This document shows positions 22,390 to 32,100 of a stretch of 64,000 bases of DNA, in pieces. Below the pieces are notes generated by a model, which saw only the letters and a program-made list of their open reading frames with translations, was not told the origin of the DNA and did no database searches. Positions within the stretch are counted from its first letter, which is position 1; every line of letters begins with the position of its first letter. Origin of the DNA: Pseudomonas sp. PSB18. Lineage in GTDB: Bacteria; Pseudomonadota; Gammaproteobacteria; Pseudomonadales; Pseudomonadaceae. Position numbers and translations under genes: made by a program. The DNA is taken from assembly GCF_014596565.1 (NCBI RefSeq), contig NZ_NOIN01000004.1:248001-312000 (forward strand). Direction: 5' to 3'.

Positions 22390-23640
22390 ATGTCTGCAAC
22401 TGAAATGGAACGCCGCCAGGTCGTCATCATCGGCGCAGGGCCATCCGGCGCCATCGCGGCCGCGCTGCTCAAGCGCAAGGGCCACGATGTGCTGGTCATC
22501 GAACGCCAGCATTTCCCCCGGTTCTCCATCGGCGAGAGCCTGCTGTCCCATTGCCTGGACTTCGTCGAAGAGGCGGGCATGCTCGACGCGGTGCAGGCCG
22601 CAGGCTTCCAGCGCAAGAACGGTGCGGCTTTCGCCTGGGGCGAGCGCTACAGCGCCTTCGATTTCGGCGACACCTTCAGCGAAGGCAAACCCACCACCTT
22701 CCAGGTACAGCGCGCCGACTTCGACAAGCTGCTGGCCGATCAAGCCGCCTTGCAGGGGGTGGAGATCCGTTATGGCGAAGCCATTGCCAGCGTCGATTTC
22801 AACCTCGCCAAACCACAACTGGGCGTGCAACGCGAGGACGGCAGCGCGTACCGGATCGAGGCCGAGTTCGTCCTCGACGCCAGCGGCTATGGTCGAGTCC
22901 TGCCGCGCTTGCTGGACCTGGAGGCACCGTCGAACTTCCCGGTGCGCCAGGCCGTATTCACCCATGTCGAAGACCGCATCGATGCGCCGACTTTCGACCG
23001 GGAGAAAATCCTCATCACCACCCACCCGACCCAACGCGATATCTGGTTCTGGACCATTCCGTTCAGTGGAGGACGCTGCTCGGTTGGCGTGGTCGCGGCG
23101 GCGGAGCATTTTGCCGGCCGCACCGACGACCTCGACGCCTGCCTGCGGGGCTTCATCGACGAGACCCCGAGCCTCGCCCGGGTGCTGGATAACGCCGTGT
23201 GGGATACCCCGGCACGGACCATCGGCGGCTACTCGGCCAATGTCAAAACCTTGCATGGCCAAGGCTTCGCCCTGCTCGGCAACGCTGCGGAATTCCTCGA
23301 CCCGGTGTTCTCCTCCGGCGTGACCATCGCCATGCGCTCGGCAAGCATGGCGGCCGGCGTGCTGCATCGTCAGCTGCAAGGTGAAAGCGTGGACTGGCAA
23401 AGCGAGTTCGCCGAACCGCTCAAGCGTGGCGTCGACACCTTCCGCTGCTACGTCGAGGGCTGGTACGCCGGCACCTTCCAGGACGTGATCTTCTATACCG
23501 AAGGTTCTTCCGACATCCGCCGCATGATCAGTTCGATCCTGGCCGGTTATGCCTGGGATCAACGCAATCCGTTCGTCAGCGAACCCAAGCGACGCCTGCG
23601 CATGCTCTCGGAAATCTGTGCGAGCCCGGCCCATGAGTGA
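22390..23640 (+). CDS. FAD-dependent halogenase-like oxidoreductase
   Basis: Flavoprotein of 416 residues. The FAD dinucleotide motif is GAGPSG (15-20), followed by ERQHFPRFSIGESLL (38-52) as in the halogenase branch. The motif WFWTIP at 219-224 fits the halogenase signature WxWxIP, and LLGNAAEFLDPVFSSGVTIA is the second flavin-binding block. It might halogenate the aryl head, as in brominated xanthomonadins, or act as a dehydrogenase or hydroxylase. The start is set by AAGGAG at 22379-22384 before the ATG; an in-frame ATG at 22336 is less well placed. It belongs to the operon and its stop overlaps the methyltransferase start. Confidence 0.8.
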   Translation: MSATEMERRQVVIIGAGPSGAIAAALLKRKGHDVLVIERQHFPRFSIGESLLSHCLDFVEEAGMLDAVQAAGFQRKNGAAFAWGERYSAFDFGDTFSEGKPTTFQVQRADFDKLLADQAALQGVEIRYGEAIASVDFNLAKPQLGVQREDGSAYRIEAEFVLDASGYGRVLPRLLDLEAPSNFPVRQAVFTHVEDRIDAPTFDREKILITTHPTQRDIWFWTIPFSGGRCSVGVVAAAEHFAGRTDDLDACLRGFIDETPSLARVLDNAVWDTPARTIGGYSANVKTLHGQGFALLGNAAEFLDPVFSSGVTIAMRSASMAAGVLHRQLQGESVDWQSEFAEPLKRGVDTFRCYVEGWYAGTFQDVIFYTEGSSDIRRMISSILAGYAWDQRNPFVSEPKRRLRMLSEICASPAHE

Positions 23641-24370
23641 GATGAACTACCTGAGCGACAGCTACGTCGAAGAAACCCGCTTCGGCTTCTGGTTCCTGCG
23701 CAGCCACACCTGGCAGCACCATGTGCTGCGCGTGGCGATAAATGACTTGCGCGGTCTGTTCAGCACGCCGTTGCCGGCCGAGCCGGTGCTGCTGGACGCC
23801 GGTTGTGGCCAGGGCAAATCGTTCCAGTACCTGCGCCAGGTGTTTGCGCCACAGCGGCTGATCGGGGTCGATGCCGATCCCCACAGTCTGGCGTTGAGCG
23901 CCGAGGAAGCGGCCCGCCAGGGCATGGCCGTAGAATTGATCGGCAGCGATTGCGCAACCTTGGCGGTACCGGATGCCAGCGTCGACCTGTTGTTCTGCCA
24001 CCAGACCTTCCATCACCTGGTGGAACAGGAAAAGGCCTTGGCCGAGTTCTATCGCGTGCTCAAGCCCGGCGGCTACCTGATGTTCGCCGAATCCACCGAG
24101 GCCTATATCGATACCTGGGTCATCCGCTGGCTGTTCCGTCATCCCATGCATGTACAGAAAAGTGCCGCGCAATACCTGGAGATGATCCGCCAGCAAGGGT
24201 TCCGCTTCGACGCCGACAACGTGTCCTATCCCTACCTGTGGTGGAGCCGCGCCAGGGACTTCGGCCTGTTGGAACGTTTTGGCCTGCGCCGCCCCAGGCC
24301 GTTCGGCGAGCGGGAAGAAACCCTGGTCAACGTCGTGGCCCGCAAGCCCGTAGAAGGGGTTGGCGAATGA
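23633..24370 (+). CDS. SAM-dependent methyltransferase
   Basis: Class I methyltransferase of 245 residues. SAM-binding motif I is PVLLDAGCGQGKS (51-63) with the acidic ribose residue in LIGVDADPHSL, and motif III-like LKPGGYLMFAES. It may O-methylate the hydroxyl of the aryl head group, as known from some aryl polyenes (ApeA-type). In E. coli-type clusters the methyltransferase stands first; here it is placed after the halogenase-like gene. Both ends overlap neighbours by a few bases, which indicates tight coupling. The acceptor cannot be deduced from sequence. Confidence 0.85.
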   Translation: MSEMNYLSDSYVEETRFGFWFLRSHTWQHHVLRVAINDLRGLFSTPLPAEPVLLDAGCGQGKSFQYLRQVFAPQRLIGVDADPHSLALSAEEAARQGMAVELIGSDCATLAVPDASVDLLFCHQTFHHLVEQEKALAEFYRVLKPGGYLMFAESTEAYIDTWVIRWLFRHPMHVQKSAAQYLEMIRQQGFRFDADNVSYPYLWWSRARDFGLLERFGLRRPRPFGEREETLVNVVARKPVEGVGE

Positions 24371-24861
24371 TCCGCGCCTGCTTCAATGGCCTGCTGATCG
24401 GCTGCCTGTTGCTGCTCGGTGCCTGCGCCGGTCAGGCGCCATTGCCCGAGCGCACGCCCACCCTGGCGCTGCCGCTGCAATTGCACATCGAGCGCCAATT
24501 GGCCGGGCAGCGCCAGGACTGGTTGCTGGTGATCCAACGCGAAGACGCCGGCATTCGCTGGTCGATGATGGACCCGCTGGGTATTCCCCTGGCTCGTCAG
24601 CGCCTGATCGACGGCCAGTGGCAAGCCGACGGCCTGCTGCCCCCCAACGCTGAAGCCCGGGAGCTGTTCGCCGCGCTGCTGTTCGCCCTGACCCCTGAAA
24701 CCGAGCTGCCCGGCAATTACCCGAGCGCCCGGCAACAGGCTGCGCAACGAACCCTGGATTCCCGCTGGCAGGTGCGCTACAAGCAGCCGCTGGACTTTCA
24801 ACTGAGCCTGCCCCAAGGGCCCCACTACCGCATCACACCGCTGACCGAGAGCACTCCATGA
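24367..24861 (+). CDS. DUF3261-like outer membrane lipoprotein
   Basis: A 164-residue lipoprotein with signal MIRACFNGLLIGCLLLLGAC and lipobox LLGAC, so Cys20 is lipidated. The mature domain is about 145 residues with many beta strands and no enzyme motif, resembling the LolB-like DUF3261 proteins of APE clusters (ApeN-type). With the LolA-like and MMPL proteins it would complete a dedicated transport path, receiving the aryl polyene lipid at the outer membrane. That function is inferred. The ATG overlaps the methyltransferase stop, and its own stop overlaps the ketosynthase start. Confidence 0.8.
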   Translation: MIRACFNGLLIGCLLLLGACAGQAPLPERTPTLALPLQLHIERQLAGQRQDWLLVIQREDAGIRWSMMDPLGIPLARQRLIDGQWQADGLLPPNAEARELFAALLFALTPETELPGNYPSARQQAAQRTLDSRWQVRYKQPLDFQLSLPQGPHYRITPLTESTP

Positions 24862-26054
24862 CCGCCTATTTGAATGCCCTCGGCGTGATCTGTGCCCTGG
24901 GCCGCGATAAACATGAAGTGGCGCGCAACCTGTTCGCCGGCGACTGCTCGGGCCTGCGTGTCGAAGCCGGGTGGGTGGCCGAGCGTGCCTTGCCGGTTGC
25001 CTCGGTAACGGGTGAACTGGCCCGCATCCCCGAGACCCTGGCCGCCCATGGCAGCCGCAACAATCAGTTGCTGCTGGAGGCCGGGTTGCAGATCCGTCCC
25101 GAGATCGACCGGGCCATCCAGGCCTATGGTCGTACGCGCATCGGCATTGTCCTGGGCACCAGCACCTCGGGGATCGACGAGGCCAGCCAGGGCATCGCCC
25201 ATTATCTGCGCGAACAGCGCTTCCCGGACGGCTACGACTACCAGCAGCAGGAACTCAGCGCGCCGGCCAATTTCCTCTCCGACTGGCTCGGCCTGAGCGG
25301 TCCGTCCTATGTGATTTCCACCGCCTGCACCTCCAGCGCCCGCGCCTTGATGAGCGCCCGACGCCTGCTCGACCTGGGCCTGTGCGATGCGGTGCTCTGT
25401 GGCGGTGTGGACAGCCTGTGCAAGCTGACCCTCAACGGTTTTTCGGCGTTGGAAGCGGTATCGAACGAACGCTGCAATCCGTTTTCGGTGAACCGCAGCG
25501 GCATCAACATCGGCGAGGCGGCCGTGCTGTTTCTCATGAGCAAGACGCCAGGCAATGCAACGCCGATTGCCCTGCTCGGCGACGGCGCCAGCTCCGATGC
25601 CCATCATATTTCCGCTCCGGAGCCCAGTGGTCGCGGTGCTCGTCAGGCCATGGAAAAAGCCTTGTTCTGCGCGGGTCTCGAGGCCAGCCAGATCGACTAC
25701 CTGAACCTGCACGGTACCGCCACGCAACACAACGACGCCATGGAAAGCCATGCGGTGGCCGGCCTGTTTCCCCACGGGGTACTCTGTTCCTCCACCAAAC
25801 CCATGACCGGCCACACCCTGGGCGCGGCCGGAGCGTTGGAAGCGGCCTTCTGCTGGTTGAGCCTGAGCGTCGAAAACACCACCGGGGCCCTGCCGCCTCA
25901 TGTCTGGGACGGTCAGGCCGATCCTGAACTGCCGGCCCTGGCCTGGACCCGCGCCGACAGCCGCCTGAACCCGACCGCCCCCCGTCGCCTGATGAGCAAT
26001 TCGTTTGCCTTCGGCGGCAACAACGTCAGCCTGATTATCGGAGATGCCCCATGA
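24858..26054 (+). CDS. Beta-ketoacyl-ACP synthase (catalytic partner of the chain-length factor)
   Basis: Complete ketosynthase of 398 residues with the Cys-His-His triad: Cys157 in YVISTACTSSARAL, His285 in NLHGTATQHND and His319 in KPMTGHTLGAAG. It resembles ApeO-type KS enzymes that form a heterodimer with the cysteine-less half-KS (the first gene of the cluster) and perform decarboxylative condensation with malonyl-ACP. The start ATG overlaps the lipoprotein stop, and the stop overlaps the following dehydratase start. It is distinct from FabF/FabB of primary metabolism by its place in the cluster; specificity is not provable from sequence. Confidence 0.88.
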   Translation: MTAYLNALGVICALGRDKHEVARNLFAGDCSGLRVEAGWVAERALPVASVTGELARIPETLAAHGSRNNQLLLEAGLQIRPEIDRAIQAYGRTRIGIVLGTSTSGIDEASQGIAHYLREQRFPDGYDYQQQELSAPANFLSDWLGLSGPSYVISTACTSSARALMSARRLLDLGLCDAVLCGGVDSLCKLTLNGFSALEAVSNERCNPFSVNRSGINIGEAAVLFLMSKTPGNATPIALLGDGASSDAHHISAPEPSGRGARQAMEKALFCAGLEASQIDYLNLHGTATQHNDAMESHAVAGLFPHGVLCSSTKPMTGHTLGAAGALEAAFCWLSLSVENTTGALPPHVWDGQADPELPALAWTRADSRLNPTAPRRLMSNSFAFGGNNVSLIIGDAP

Positions 26055-26518
26055 TTGACTGGCCACTCGCCGAACTGCTGCCCCACGCAGGCGACATGAT
26101 TCTCATCGACCGCGTCGTGGCATTCGATGACGAGCAGATCCATACCCGCGCCATCGTCAAACCCGGTGGCTTGTTCAACCGCGCCGACGGTGGCCTGCCG
26201 GCCTGGGTCGGCATCGAGTTGATGGCCCAGAGCGTCGCCGCGTTTGCCGGTTGCCATGCGCGCCAACGTGGCGACGCCGTTGAACTGGGCTTTTTGCTCG
26301 GCACCCGCAAGTTCGAGTGCAACGTCGACAGTTTTCCAGTCGGTACCGAGCTGGATATCCGCGGTATGCGCTCGCTGGAAGACGACAACGGCATGGGTGT
26401 GTTCGAGTGCCATATCGAAGCGCCCGGCATCCATGCTACCGCCCGATTGAACGTGTTCCGCCCACCCCAGTCCGCCCACTACCTCCATGAACCGTCCGCA
26501 ACAGGAAACCAGCCATGA
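26051..26518 (+). CDS. Hotdog-fold 3-hydroxyacyl-ACP dehydratase (ApeP-type)
   Basis: A 155-residue FabZ/FabA-like protein. LLPHAGDMILIDRVVAFD (residues 9-26) includes the conserved His of the hotdog dehydratases, and GIELMAQSVAAFAGCHARQR contains the central helix. It should remove water from 3-hydroxyacyl-ACP to give the trans double bond in each polyene cycle. It is the second dehydratase of the locus; the first is fused to the adenylating enzyme. Start and stop both overlap neighbouring genes. Confidence 0.88.
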   Translation: MIDWPLAELLPHAGDMILIDRVVAFDDEQIHTRAIVKPGGLFNRADGGLPAWVGIELMAQSVAAFAGCHARQRGDAVELGFLLGTRKFECNVDSFPVGTELDIRGMRSLEDDNGMGVFECHIEAPGIHATARLNVFRPPQSAHYLHEPSATGNQP

Positions 26519-27243
26519 CTGAATCCGTATTGGTCACCGGCTCCAGCCGTGGCATCGGCCGCGCCATCGCCCTGCGCCTGGCCCAGGCCGGGCATGACAT
26601 CGTGCTGCACTGTCGCAGCGGTCGTGCCGAGGCCGAAACCGTCCAGGCCGAGATCCAGGTCCTCGGTCGACAGGCCCGGGTCCTGCAGTTCGACGTGTCC
26701 GACCGTGCCGCCTGCAAAGCCATTCTCGAAGCCGACGTCGAAACCCACGGCGCCTACTATGGCGTGGTGCTCAATGCAGGCCTGACCCGCGACGGTGCGT
26801 TTCCAGCCCTGAGTGAAGACGACTGGGACACGGTGATGCGCACCAACCTCGACGGTTTCTACAACGTGCTGCATCCGGTGATGATGCCGATGATCCGTCG
26901 TCGCGCCGCCGGACGGATCGTCTGCATCACCTCGGTGTCGGGGTTGATCGGCAACCGCGGCCAGGTCAACTACAGTGCGTCGAAGGCCGGACTGATCGGC
27001 GCGGCCAAGGCGTTGGCAATCGAACTCGGCAAGCGCAAGATCACCGTCAATTGCGTCGCGCCAGGGCTGATCGACACCGCCATGCTCGATGAAAACGTCC
27101 CCGTGGAAGAACTGATGAAAATGATTCCCGCCCAGCGCATGGGCACGCCGGAAGAAGTGGCCGGCGCGGTGAACTTCCTGATGTCCGCCGAAGCCGGCTA
27201 CATCACCCGGCAGGTCCTGGCCGTCAACGGAGGCTTGTGCTGA
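26515..27243 (+). CDS. 3-oxoacyl-ACP reductase, FabG-like (SDR)
   Basis: NADPH-dependent short-chain dehydrogenase/reductase of 242 residues. The cofactor motif is TGSSRGIG (8-15), the NAG motif is LNAGLTRDG (87-95), and the catalytic residues are Ser140, Tyr153 and Lys157 in NYSASKAGL. It reduces the 3-keto group formed by the ketosynthases during polyene assembly (ApeQ-type). The length is standard for FabG. It lies between the dehydratase and the last ketosynthase, overlapping both by a few bases; TGATG joins it to the next gene. Confidence 0.92.
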   Translation: MTESVLVTGSSRGIGRAIALRLAQAGHDIVLHCRSGRAEAETVQAEIQVLGRQARVLQFDVSDRAACKAILEADVETHGAYYGVVLNAGLTRDGAFPALSEDDWDTVMRTNLDGFYNVLHPVMMPMIRRRAAGRIVCITSVSGLIGNRGQVNYSASKAGLIGAAKALAIELGKRKITVNCVAPGLIDTAMLDENVPVEELMKMIPAQRMGTPEEVAGAVNFLMSAEAGYITRQVLAVNGGLC

Positions 27244-28469
27244 TGAAGCGCGTTGTCGTCACCGGCATGGCCGGCATCACCTCCGTGGGCAGCGATTGGG
27301 AGACCATCGCCGCCAACTTCGCCGCCAACCGCAGCGGCATTCGGCGCATGGACGAGTGGGACCGTTTCACTGAGCTGAACACCCGCCTGGCCGGCCCCAT
27401 CGATGATTTCCAGGTCCCGGCCCACTGGACCCGCAAGCAACTGCGCAGCATGGGCCGAGTCTCGCGGTTGGCGGTAGCCGCGGCGGAACAGGCCCTGGCC
27501 GACGCCGGCCTGTTGGGCGACGAGTCGATCAAGGACGGACGTATGGGCGTATCCTGCGGCTCGTCGACCGGCAGTACCGACGAGGTCAAGGCGTTCGGCA
27601 ACATGCTGCTCAACAGCGTGGCCGAAGGCCTGAACGCCAACTCCTATGTGCGGATGATGCCCCATACCACGGCGGCCAATATCAGCATTTTCTTCGGGCT
27701 GACCGGACGGATGATTCCCACCTCCAGCGCTTGCACCAGTGGCAGCCACGGCATCGGCTATGCCTATGAGGCGATCAAGTTCGGGCGCCTGCCGTTGATG
27801 ATTGCCGGCGGCGCCGAAGAACTGTGCCCGACCGAAGCGATGGTCTTCGACGCGCTCTACGCCACCAGCCTGAAGAACGATGCACCGCAGACCAGCCCAC
27901 GCCCTTACGACAAGGGCCGCGATGGCCTGGTGATCGGTGAAGGTGCCGGCATGCTGGTCCTTGAGGAACTGGAACATGCCCTGGCCCGCGGTGCGCGAAT
28001 CCACGCCGAAATCGTCGGCTTCGGCAGCAACGCCGACGGCCAGCATGCCACCCGTCCCGAGCTGGTCACCATGCGCCGGGCCATGGAGCTGGCCTTGGAA
28101 GATGCGGGCCTCGAACCCTCCGCCATCGGCTACGTCAACGGCCACGGCACCGCCACCGAACAGGGCGACATTGCCGAAACCCTGGCCACCAGCAGCCTGT
28201 TCGGTGAGCGCATGCCCATCAGTTCGCAGAAAAGTTTCCTGGGCCACACCTTGGGCGCCTGCGGGGCACTGGAGTCCTGGTTCAGCATCGAGATGATGAA
28301 CCGCGACCGTTATGTGCATACCTGCAATCTCGACGAAGTCGACCCTCAATGCGGCCAGCTCGATTACCTGCGCAACGAATTCCGGTCGATGAGCAACGAA
28401 TACGTGATGAACAACAACTTCGCCTTTGGCGGGGTCAACACTTCGTTGATCTTCTGTCGCTGGCACTGA
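27243..28469 (+). CDS. Beta-ketoacyl-ACP synthase (ApeR-type)
   Basis: Second complete ketosynthase, 408 residues, with Cys164 in PTSSACTSGSHGIG, His301 in YVNGHGTATEQGD and His335 in SFLGHTLGACGALE. The phenylalanine/glycine gate region NNFAFGGVNTSLIF closes the protein as in FabF. In characterised APE systems a third KS acts as a homodimer in early or parallel condensation. The ATG at 27243 is taken because GGAGG lies 9 bases upstream, within the end of the reductase gene; a GTG two codons earlier is possible but badly spaced. Confidence 0.9.
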   Translation: MKRVVVTGMAGITSVGSDWETIAANFAANRSGIRRMDEWDRFTELNTRLAGPIDDFQVPAHWTRKQLRSMGRVSRLAVAAAEQALADAGLLGDESIKDGRMGVSCGSSTGSTDEVKAFGNMLLNSVAEGLNANSYVRMMPHTTAANISIFFGLTGRMIPTSSACTSGSHGIGYAYEAIKFGRLPLMIAGGAEELCPTEAMVFDALYATSLKNDAPQTSPRPYDKGRDGLVIGEGAGMLVLEELEHALARGARIHAEIVGFGSNADGQHATRPELVTMRRAMELALEDAGLEPSAIGYVNGHGTATEQGDIAETLATSSLFGERMPISSQKSFLGHTLGACGALESWFSIEMMNRDRYVHTCNLDEVDPQCGQLDYLRNEFRSMSNEYVMNNNFAFGGVNTSLIFCRWH

Positions 28470-28499
28470 CGCCCGTTCCCTCTGGTCAAGGAGACCCTG

Positions 28500-28945
28500 A
28501 TGTCGCTGAAGAAAATCGCCGTTACCGCCGCCCTGTTGCTCAGCACCCTGCCGACCCTCAGCCAGGCCCGTGATACGGCACTGTTCCTGCCTTTCGACAA
28601 AGTCGTCGCCGAAGCCATCCGCACCGGCAAGATCGACGGCAGCGTGAAGTTCTATCTGGCGGGCAACAAGCCCGCCGGCAACGTCACCGTCGTCAGTCCG
28701 GGAGCGGTGACCAACAAGAAGACCAACGCCTTCAACAAGTCCGACGAAGTGGCCTGTGAATGGGTGCTGCAATCGGCGCTGATCAGCCTGCACCAGGCGG
28801 CCAAGAACGCCGGGGCCAACGCCGTCACCAACATCGTCGCTTCTACAAGAGCAACGAACGCAAAGACCCTGCGACCTATGAATGCCATGCCGGCGCGATC
28901 ATGGCCGGCGTTGCATTGAAGGGGGACCTGTCGAAGGTGCAATAA
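28500..28945 (+). pseudogene. Small secreted 'excinuclease ATPase subunit'-like protein, frameshifted
   Basis: Last gene of the pigment cluster. The frame starts at 28500 with signal peptide MSLKKIAVTAALLLSTLPTL and a mature domain DTALFLPFDKVVAEAIRTGK... up to AGANAVTNIV. After about 28838-28840 the expected continuation FYKSNERKDPATYECHAGAI...KGDLSKVQ is found in another frame, ending at 28945, so one base is missing. The uninterrupted frame instead ends at 28919 with an unrelated tail. Homologues near APE clusters are annotated, misleadingly, as excinuclease subunits; they are small exported proteins of unknown function. Either the gene is inactivated or the base is lost by a sequencing error. 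Confidence 0.75.
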
Positions 28946-28977
28946 GCCCTCGGGCATTGATGTAGCCTGGTCTGCCG

Positions 28978-29066
28978 CCATCGCGAGCAGGCTCGCTCCC
29001 ACAAGGGTTCTGTGCCAGGCACAGGCGTTTGGCTCACTGAGAATCCACTGTGGGAGCGAGCCCTCC
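28978..29066. repeat. REP-type inverted repeat, right arm degenerate
   Basis: CCATCGCGAGCAGGCTCGCT and CCCACAAG at the left match the inverted CTGTGGGAGCGAGCCCTCCT at 29048, with about 45 bases between. The right arm loses the match after GAGC. It separates the pigment cluster from the toxin-like gene. Confidence 0.6.
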
Positions 29067-29165
29067 TACCCAGTCAGACACCGCCCCGTGCGGTATCTAT
29101 CTACCACCTCGTCATCCCCTTTCTTCAATAGGTTGTTCTTCCGCACACTTTCCCAGGAAGAACAC

Positions 29166-32100
29166 ATGTTGGAAAACACCCCCTCACGGACTGAAAGCCC
29201 CGCAAATCCGAGTACCCCGCTGATCAGCCTGCTGGAAACCTCGCAGCAACAGATGATCCGCCTGAACGACGCCGTGCCACGTGCCTCGGCGGTGCTGGCG
29301 AAGCACCTGGATGATGGATTCGGCAGGGCGTTTCCCACCCTGCCTGACGGCATCAGCGCCAAAGAGGTCTTCGTGTGTCGACGCAAGGAAGGAACCAGGA
29401 CCACGATCCGTCTCGACAGGCTTTTTTGGCGCGCAATCGCGGGTAAGTTGAATGCGCAGGAGTTCTTCGACGATTCAAACGACATTGACCTCGTCACCCA
29501 TAAAAACTACGCCACGGATATGCCCGCCCCCCTGAACGACAGTAACGCAAAGGAAACAATCAAGGGCCTGATCAGCATCACGCCGGGTTCGTGCAAACAA
29601 CTGTTGACCCAGGCATTGGACGACTTCTGGGCCGGACCTGCCGATTTCAGTCAGGGTCGTAGCGTCAGCACCTGGCTGGCCGATGAATGGGCCGTACAGC
29701 TCAAGGCCCAGGCGGACCTTCACAAGCTGGACGGAACGCTGAGCCCGTCGATGCACAAGGCCTTGGTGGAGCGCGCCTTGTCGGCGCCGGACGCGGCGTC
29801 TCGTGGGCAACTCCCGGAATACCAGCGGCCCGGCGTCCATAGCCTGAGCGTGATCCCGCCAGGGTGGGCTGTCAGCGTCCCGGTCCCCATGGCCGTGGTG
29901 CTGACCCAACACGACAATGCCAACGAGTCGGGTGGCGCAGTGTTGTATCGCCTGGGCGAACCGCTGCACATTTACGAGGACCTTGCGGCGCTCAAGGCCG
30001 GTCTGCAAGAAGACAGCGACCCCGGAGACGAGATCGTAACGGCACCGATTGCCGAGCACTTTCTCGTCCGCTTGATCACCGAATTGCGGACAGCGCAAAG
30101 GAACGCCGTAGGCAGCGTTTTTCTCAATGGCCCTGCGGAAGCGGAGGAGATCGACGCCTGGATGAGCAGGCTGGATGCAATGGCGGAATTGGGCAATCGA
30201 CTGGATCTGGCTGCCGCCATGGATGAGCGTGAGCTGCGACTGAGCCTGAAAAAGCTCGATGACTGGTTGCACGCCAATCCCCACGTCACCGGCAGTGACC
30301 GTCTGGCGTGGTGGGAGGCGACCCAGGCAGTGCAGACAACCCTGGTGGAAACGGTCCCTGCGCCAGACCCCGTGACACTGGCCACCTCGGATGCCCTGCA
30401 CGCCCGGACCCGCACCTTGTTGGCCGGTGTCATCCGCGAGAAATACCCGCCGGTCGATCCTGAAGACGTGTCACTGAGCATCAGGAAACAATTGATCGAT
30501 CCGCATGCCCCCACGGGCGGGTCACCGTTCGGGTCCGGGATATCCCAAGGCAGCGTCAGAGGGGTCATCGACGACCGCCGCTCCCTGACAGAGTGGGCGA
30601 TGTCCAACCTGACCCTGGATGAACGCAATGCCCCTCGGCCCGCCATAGAAGGACCGCTGAGCTTCGCGCAGATTGTAGAGGTCATCGATCGGGCCAATGT
30701 CGGCGCCCGGCTGCCGACCGAGCTGCAAGTTGTAGCCCGGCAAACGCAGGCGCAATGGATGGCCTTGAAAGCCAAACAGATGCGAGCCCAGGTTTGGGCC
30801 GCCCATATCTCCGGCGACCTGAGACTCGACCGCGACAATACCGGGTTGAAACTGGTACTGGCGGCGCTGGACAGCCCCGTGTCGACAGGGCGTGTCAAGG
30901 TTGGCGGGCACGAGGTGGTGGTCCGTCAACTGCACTGGGGTGATAGCGTACTGAAAGAAATACTGGCGTTTGGGGTCAAGGCCTCGGCGAGCCGCCCCTC
31001 GCTGACGCTGTATACGCCAGGGGCGCCGGACGGCAAGACGTTCCGGGACGTGGATGCGGCCAGCAGCCGAGCACTGGAAAGCACGCTGGTGCAGACCCTT
31101 ACCGCCACACCGCAGATGACCCGCTGGCTCATTTCGCACCTGCCGCTGCTGGAACAGGCCGAGCAGCTTGCCAGCCTGGTGCCGATGTCGGAGAACCTGA
31201 CGTTCGAGGAGAAGATCAGGAAAGTCACGCGCTCGGTCTTCACCTGGACGAAGGAGCGGGCACAGAATGACTTCGCGAAGAAAATCGCCGCGCCGGTGGT
31301 GGAAGCGAACCTGTTCAAGGTGCTGCACGAAACGCAGATCTCCCACGGGATTAAAACCGCGGAAATGCTCACGGTGTCCAATGCCGAGCGCGACAGCGCG
31401 TCCGCACAGGAAGGGCGCCGAAACGCCGTCATGCTGTTGACGGGCGCCATGTCGATGTTCCCGGTGGGCCGGCTGGGCGGCATATTGGGCCGCGCGATCC
31501 TGCCGACCATGGCGGGCGGTGCCGCGCTGTCTGCGATTGATGATGAGGGCGGCAGCGTCCGTCAATGGGCCACCGATTTCATCGGTGGATTGGGAGAAGT
31601 CATCGCCGAAGCCGGGCAGGACCTGATCATGGCCCGCGCGGGACGTCGTCGAAAACAGGCACGCCCGGGCCTGTCGCCTCTCCCCCGCATGCCGGACCCC
31701 GAGCTGGAGCCCTATCGGCTCAAGGGCTTCAACGGGCATGGGTTGATCGCCGAGGGACGCCATCGGTACAGGGGTGCCGACGGGCAGGGCTACCTGAAGC
31801 TTGGAAACGGTTATTACAAAACGGCGATCCAGGCCGGCGAACGGATCATCTACGCGCCGGACAACCGCTCGAATCAGCGAACGGTCACGTGGGAAAATGA
31901 CCGCTGGCACATTGAGAAGCGCCATGGGTTACGTGGAGGTGGCCCGTTCCACAGCCTGCTCGGGCGACGCCCTGAAACGCCACGACAACGGACCTGCAAT
32001 GCCTTGGTGGAGGGCGTGCTGGTGATGAACCGCTACCCCTCCTCTGAAGCGATCAGTACCGCAGAAGCCATCTTCGACTCCATGCCTGAAGCACTGTCCG

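Noticed and set aside
24858..28469. Housekeeping fatty acid synthesis genes (fabF/fabG/fabA)
   Set aside because: The gene order with LolA-like, MMPL, ACP pair, chain-length factor and ammonia lyase is that of an aryl polyene cluster; no fabD, fabH or acpP is present.
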